Assembly: GCA_900555725.1 (NCBI GenBank)
Contig: USMD01000016.1
Span: forward strand, 1 to 24,837
Reading direction: 5' to 3'
From: an uncultured Garciella sp.
GTDB lineage: Bacteria; Bacillota; Clostridia; Eubacteriales; Garciellaceae
Length of the DNA stretch: 24,837 nucleotides
Of the stretch, positions 22,730 through 24,837 are shown piece after piece. Below the pieces are notes generated by a model that worked only from the letters and a program-made list of their open reading frames with translations, made no database searches and was not told where the DNA came from. Numbering within the stretch: the stretch's first letter is position 1; every line of letters starts with the position of its first letter. A program made the translations under genes and the position numbers.

Positions 22730-24115
22730 ATGTCACAATTTGACTTATCCCAATACAAACACGTACATTTTATAGGAATCGGTGGTATAAGCATGAGTGG
22801 TCTAGCAGAAATATTATTATATAACCATTACATAGTAAGTGGCTCAGATATCAAATCCTCTTCCTTAACCAAAAAACTAGAGTCTAAAGGAGCTACTATC
22901 TATATTGGCCATAGCCGTGAAAATATAAAAAATGTAGACCTGGTCATCTATACTGCTGCCGTAAAGGCAGATAATGAAGAACTAATAAGAGCCTACGAAT
23001 TAAATATCCCTACCATGGAACGGGCAGTATTTCTAGGGAATATTATGAAAAATTATGATAGATGTATTGCTGTATCTGGAACCCATGGAAAAACCACTAC
23101 CACTTCAATGATTTCTGTGATTTTAGAACACGCTCAATATGATCCTACTATATTAGTAGGAGGAGAGCTAGATGCCATCGGAGGCAATGTAAAGGTTGGA
23201 AATAGTGAGTATTTTATTACTGAAGCCTGTGAATATGTAGAAAGCTTTTTGCACTTTCATCCTTATATGGGCATTATACTAAATATTGAAGAAGATCATT
23301 TGGATTATTTTGAGAATTTAGATCATATCAAAAGGGCTTTTTATAAGTTTGCTAATTTAATACCGGAAAATGGATATCTCATTGCCAATGGGAATAATGA
23401 AAATGTAGTATCTATTTTGAAAGATATTAAATGCCCCATTATCACCTTTGGAACTAGAGAAAATTGTGATTGGCAAGCAATTGATATTAACTTTGATGAC
23501 ATGGGTTGTGCCTCCTTTGATGTCATCTATAAAGAGGAAAATATTGGAAGATTTTATTTGGCAATCCCAGGTTTACACAATGTGATCAATGCCTTATCAG
23601 CCATTGCCTGTACCCATTATTTAAATATTCCATTTTCTAAAATTAGAGAAGGACTTACCCTTTTTAAGGGTACCCATAGGCGTTTTGAACTAAAGGGAAA
23701 AATCCAAAACATTTCGGTAGTTGATGATTACGCCCATCATCCCACTGAAATTAAGGCAACTCTCGAGGCTGCAAAAAGATATCCCCATAAAAAGTTATGG
23801 TGTATATTTCAACCCCATACCTATACCCGTACCTTAACCCTATTAGATGAATTTTCTAAAGCCTTTGATATGACCGATGAGGTCATTGTTGCAGATATCT
23901 ATGCGGCTCGAGAAAAAGATTTAGGGCTCATCCATTCCAAAGATTTGGTAAAAGCCATTGAATCTACAGGACAAGCTGCAAAATACCTAGGAGATTTTTC
24001 CAGCATCCTGGCCTATCTTTTAAAAAATTTACAACCTGGAGATATGGTGATTACCATGGGGGCAGGAAATATTAATCAAGTAGGGGATCTTTTGTTAACA
24101 GAATTAGCAAAATAG
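22730..24115 (+). CDS. murC: UDP-N-acetylmuramate--L-alanine ligase
   Basis: A 461-residue ATP-dependent ligase that adds L-alanine to UDP-MurNAc, the first peptide step of peptidoglycan synthesis. The N-terminal UDP-binding domain has HFIGIGGISMSGLAEI (13-28). The central domain has the P-loop SGTHGKTTTT (116-125), EACEYVESF and the NIEEDHLDYF block. The C-terminal domain has GTHRRFE, DDYAHHPTEIKATL and FQPHTYTRT. Length is typical of MurC. The start has an AAAGGAAGG site. It is the only long plus-strand gene at this end, divergent from purR, and ends in a strong terminator shared with convergent tpx. All ligase motifs look intact. Confidence 0.98.
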   Translation: MSQFDLSQYKHVHFIGIGGISMSGLAEILLYNHYIVSGSDIKSSSLTKKLESKGATIYIGHSRENIKNVDLVIYTAAVKADNEELIRAYELNIPTMERAVFLGNIMKNYDRCIAVSGTHGKTTTTSMISVILEHAQYDPTILVGGELDAIGGNVKVGNSEYFITEACEYVESFLHFHPYMGIILNIEEDHLDYFENLDHIKRAFYKFANLIPENGYLIANGNNENVVSILKDIKCPIITFGTRENCDWQAIDINFDDMGCASFDVIYKEENIGRFYLAIPGLHNVINALSAIACTHYLNIPFSKIREGLTLFKGTHRRFELKGKIQNISVVDDYAHHPTEIKATLEAAKRYPHKKLWCIFQPHTYTRTLTLLDEFSKAFDMTDEVIVADIYAAREKDLGLIHSKDLVKAIESTGQAAKYLGDFSSILAYLLKNLQPGDMVITMGAGNINQVGDLLLTELAK

Positions 24116-24144
24116 GGGCTGATTTTCAATCAGCCCTTATTTTT
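24116..24144. terminator. Terminator of murC, overlapping the tpx stop
   Basis: GGGCTGATT (24116-24124), loop TTC, AATCAGCCC (24128-24136), then TTATTTTT. It starts at the base after the murC stop, and its T-tract includes the tpx stop codon. On the minus strand the tail is weaker (CTATTTT), so it may end both genes. Confidence 0.93.
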
Positions 24145-24658
24145 AGGAAACAAGCTTTTTTACAGCTTCTAAGGCCTTTTCATAATCTACATGATTGGTT
24201 GCCTCAGGAACATATTCTACATAAGTTACGGTGTCATCCTTATCTACAACTACAATTCCCCTTGCAAGAAGTCTTAGCTCTTCCATCACAAATCCATAAT
24301 TTTGTCCAAAGGATAAATACTTATGATCTGAGAAAAGTTTTACCTGATCAATCCCTTCTGCTGCACAATATCTATCTTGGGCAAAGGGCAAATCCACGCT
24401 GATGGTCCAGATTTCTACATCAGGCAAGGTTACAGCTTCTTGGTTAAATCTTCTTGTTTGTAAAGAACATATCTCTGTATCAATAGAGGGCACTACACTA
24501 AAGATTCTTACCTTTCCACTTCCCTCCTTCATTGATACCTCTTGCATATTATGATCTACCACTGTGAAATCTGGTGCCTTCATGCCTACTTTTATTTCAG
24601 GTCCTAATAAGGTCACTGGATTTCCTCCCATTGTAACTACATTTTTTCTCTTTTCCAT
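24143..24658 (-). CDS. tpx: Thiol peroxidase Tpx
   Basis: A 171-residue atypical 2-Cys peroxiredoxin that reduces peroxides using thioredoxin. The peroxidatic Cys64 lies in VPSIDTEICSLQTRRFNQ, and the resolving Cys98 in AQDRYCAAEGI. The N-terminal GNPVTLLG and VGMKAPDFTVVD blocks are typical, as is the C-terminal YVEYVPEATNHVDYEKAL. The frame opens at 24685, but ATG 24658 has a strong GGGGAGG site and the family length, so it is preferred. It converges on murC and shares its terminator. About 140 bp of genuine upstream DNA remain before the adapter; no firm promoter could be assigned there. Confidence 0.97.
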   Translation of the reverse strand: MEKRKNVVTMGGNPVTLLGPEIKVGMKAPDFTVVDHNMQEVSMKEGSGKVRIFSVVPSIDTEICSLQTRRFNQEAVTLPDVEIWTISVDLPFAQDRYCAAEGIDQVKLFSDHKYLSFGQNYGFVMEELRLLARGIVVVDKDDTVTYVEYVPEATNHVDYEKALEAVKKLVS

Positions 24659-24763
24659 TTTTTTACCTCCCCATTTTCCTAACATGTTTATTTTTTACCC
24701 CATAAATCTTTTATCAATCTTTTTTTTTAATTAATACTTGAAAAAAATTGCACAATGGACGTA

Positions 24764-24778
24764 ATAGGATAGTCCTAT
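24764..24778. promoter_or_regulatory. Perfect palindrome upstream of tpx
   Basis: ATAGGA, TAG, TCCTAT forms a 6-3-6 inverted repeat about 105 bp before the tpx start. It does not match the PerR box. It could be an operator for tpx or for a gene off the window, and it may be chance in AT-rich DNA. Confidence 0.3.
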
Positions 24779-24797
24779 ACAGTATATGATGTAGCAC

Positions 24798-24837
24798 CTG
24801 TCTCTTATACACATCTGACGCTGCCGACGATCTTACG
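24798..24837. other. Illumina Nextera adapter and index read-through (not genomic)
   Basis: From 24798 the sequence is the Tn5 mosaic end CTGTCTCTTATACACATCT (24798-24816), then GACGCTGCCGACGA (24817-24830), the reverse complement of the Nextera Read 1 adapter. The final TCTTACG (24831-24837) equals 7 of 8 bases of the reverse complement of an i5 index, from memory N517/S517 (GCGTAAGA). Genomic sequence therefore ends at or before 24797. Confidence 0.98.

Noticed and set aside
24798..24816. Tn5 mosaic end considered as a natural transposon end
   Set aside because: It continues into the synthetic Nextera adapter and an index sequence, so it is a library artefact.

Overview
The window is low-GC DNA from an endospore-forming Firmicute, most likely a clostridium. 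The evidence is AT-rich spacers, strong GGAGG-type ribosome binding sites, sporulation genes (spoVG, spoVT, a spoVB/yabM-type flippase, a spoIID-type gene, yabP, yabQ), candidate sigma-H and sigma-G promoters, and a CIRCE operator. I would guess an Alkaliphilus-like lineage, but the sequence alone does not prove this. No tRNA, rRNA, CRISPR array, prophage or intact transposase was seen.

Most genes lie on the minus strand, so the region reads right to left: purR, spoVG, glmU, prs, a trypsin-like protease, a CapA-type lipoprotein, pth, a small PrsW-like membrane protein, mfd, a PrsA-type foldase, spoVT, yabM/spoVB, mazG (yabN), hup, then hsp20, rqcP (yabO), a spoIID-type lipoprotein, yabP, yabQ and divIC. 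This is the conserved purR-to-divIC block known from Bacillus subtilis, with lineage-specific changes. The protease and CapA genes sit where ctc is in Bacillus, the PrsW-like gene sits where fin (yabK) is, and prsA lies between mfd and spoVT. A group made of hup, a plus-strand hom plus aspartokinase-regulatory-domain pair, and a CIRCE-controlled hsp20 separates mazG from rqcP. murC (plus) diverges from purR, and tpx (minus) converges on murC.

The genes serve growth and sporulation. prs makes PRPP, the ligand of PurR. glmU and murC feed peptidoglycan synthesis. pth, rqcP and mfd handle stalled translation and transcription. hsp20, PrsA and the trypsin-like protease serve protein quality control. 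The spo and yab genes act in spore envelope formation.

Three points go beyond routine annotation. (1) A structured intergenic repeat of about 125 bp occurs as one full copy, one copy cut by the left edge (83 of 84 bases identical) and one decayed copy. (2) Downstream of hom there is only the C-terminal regulatory part of an aspartokinase; it has a good internal start, and about 20 codons of the lost kinase domain remain in frame before it. (3) The last 40 bases are Illumina Nextera adapter plus index, not genome. I see no convincing new multi-gene system here; the repeat family and the small PrsW-like gene are the best leads.
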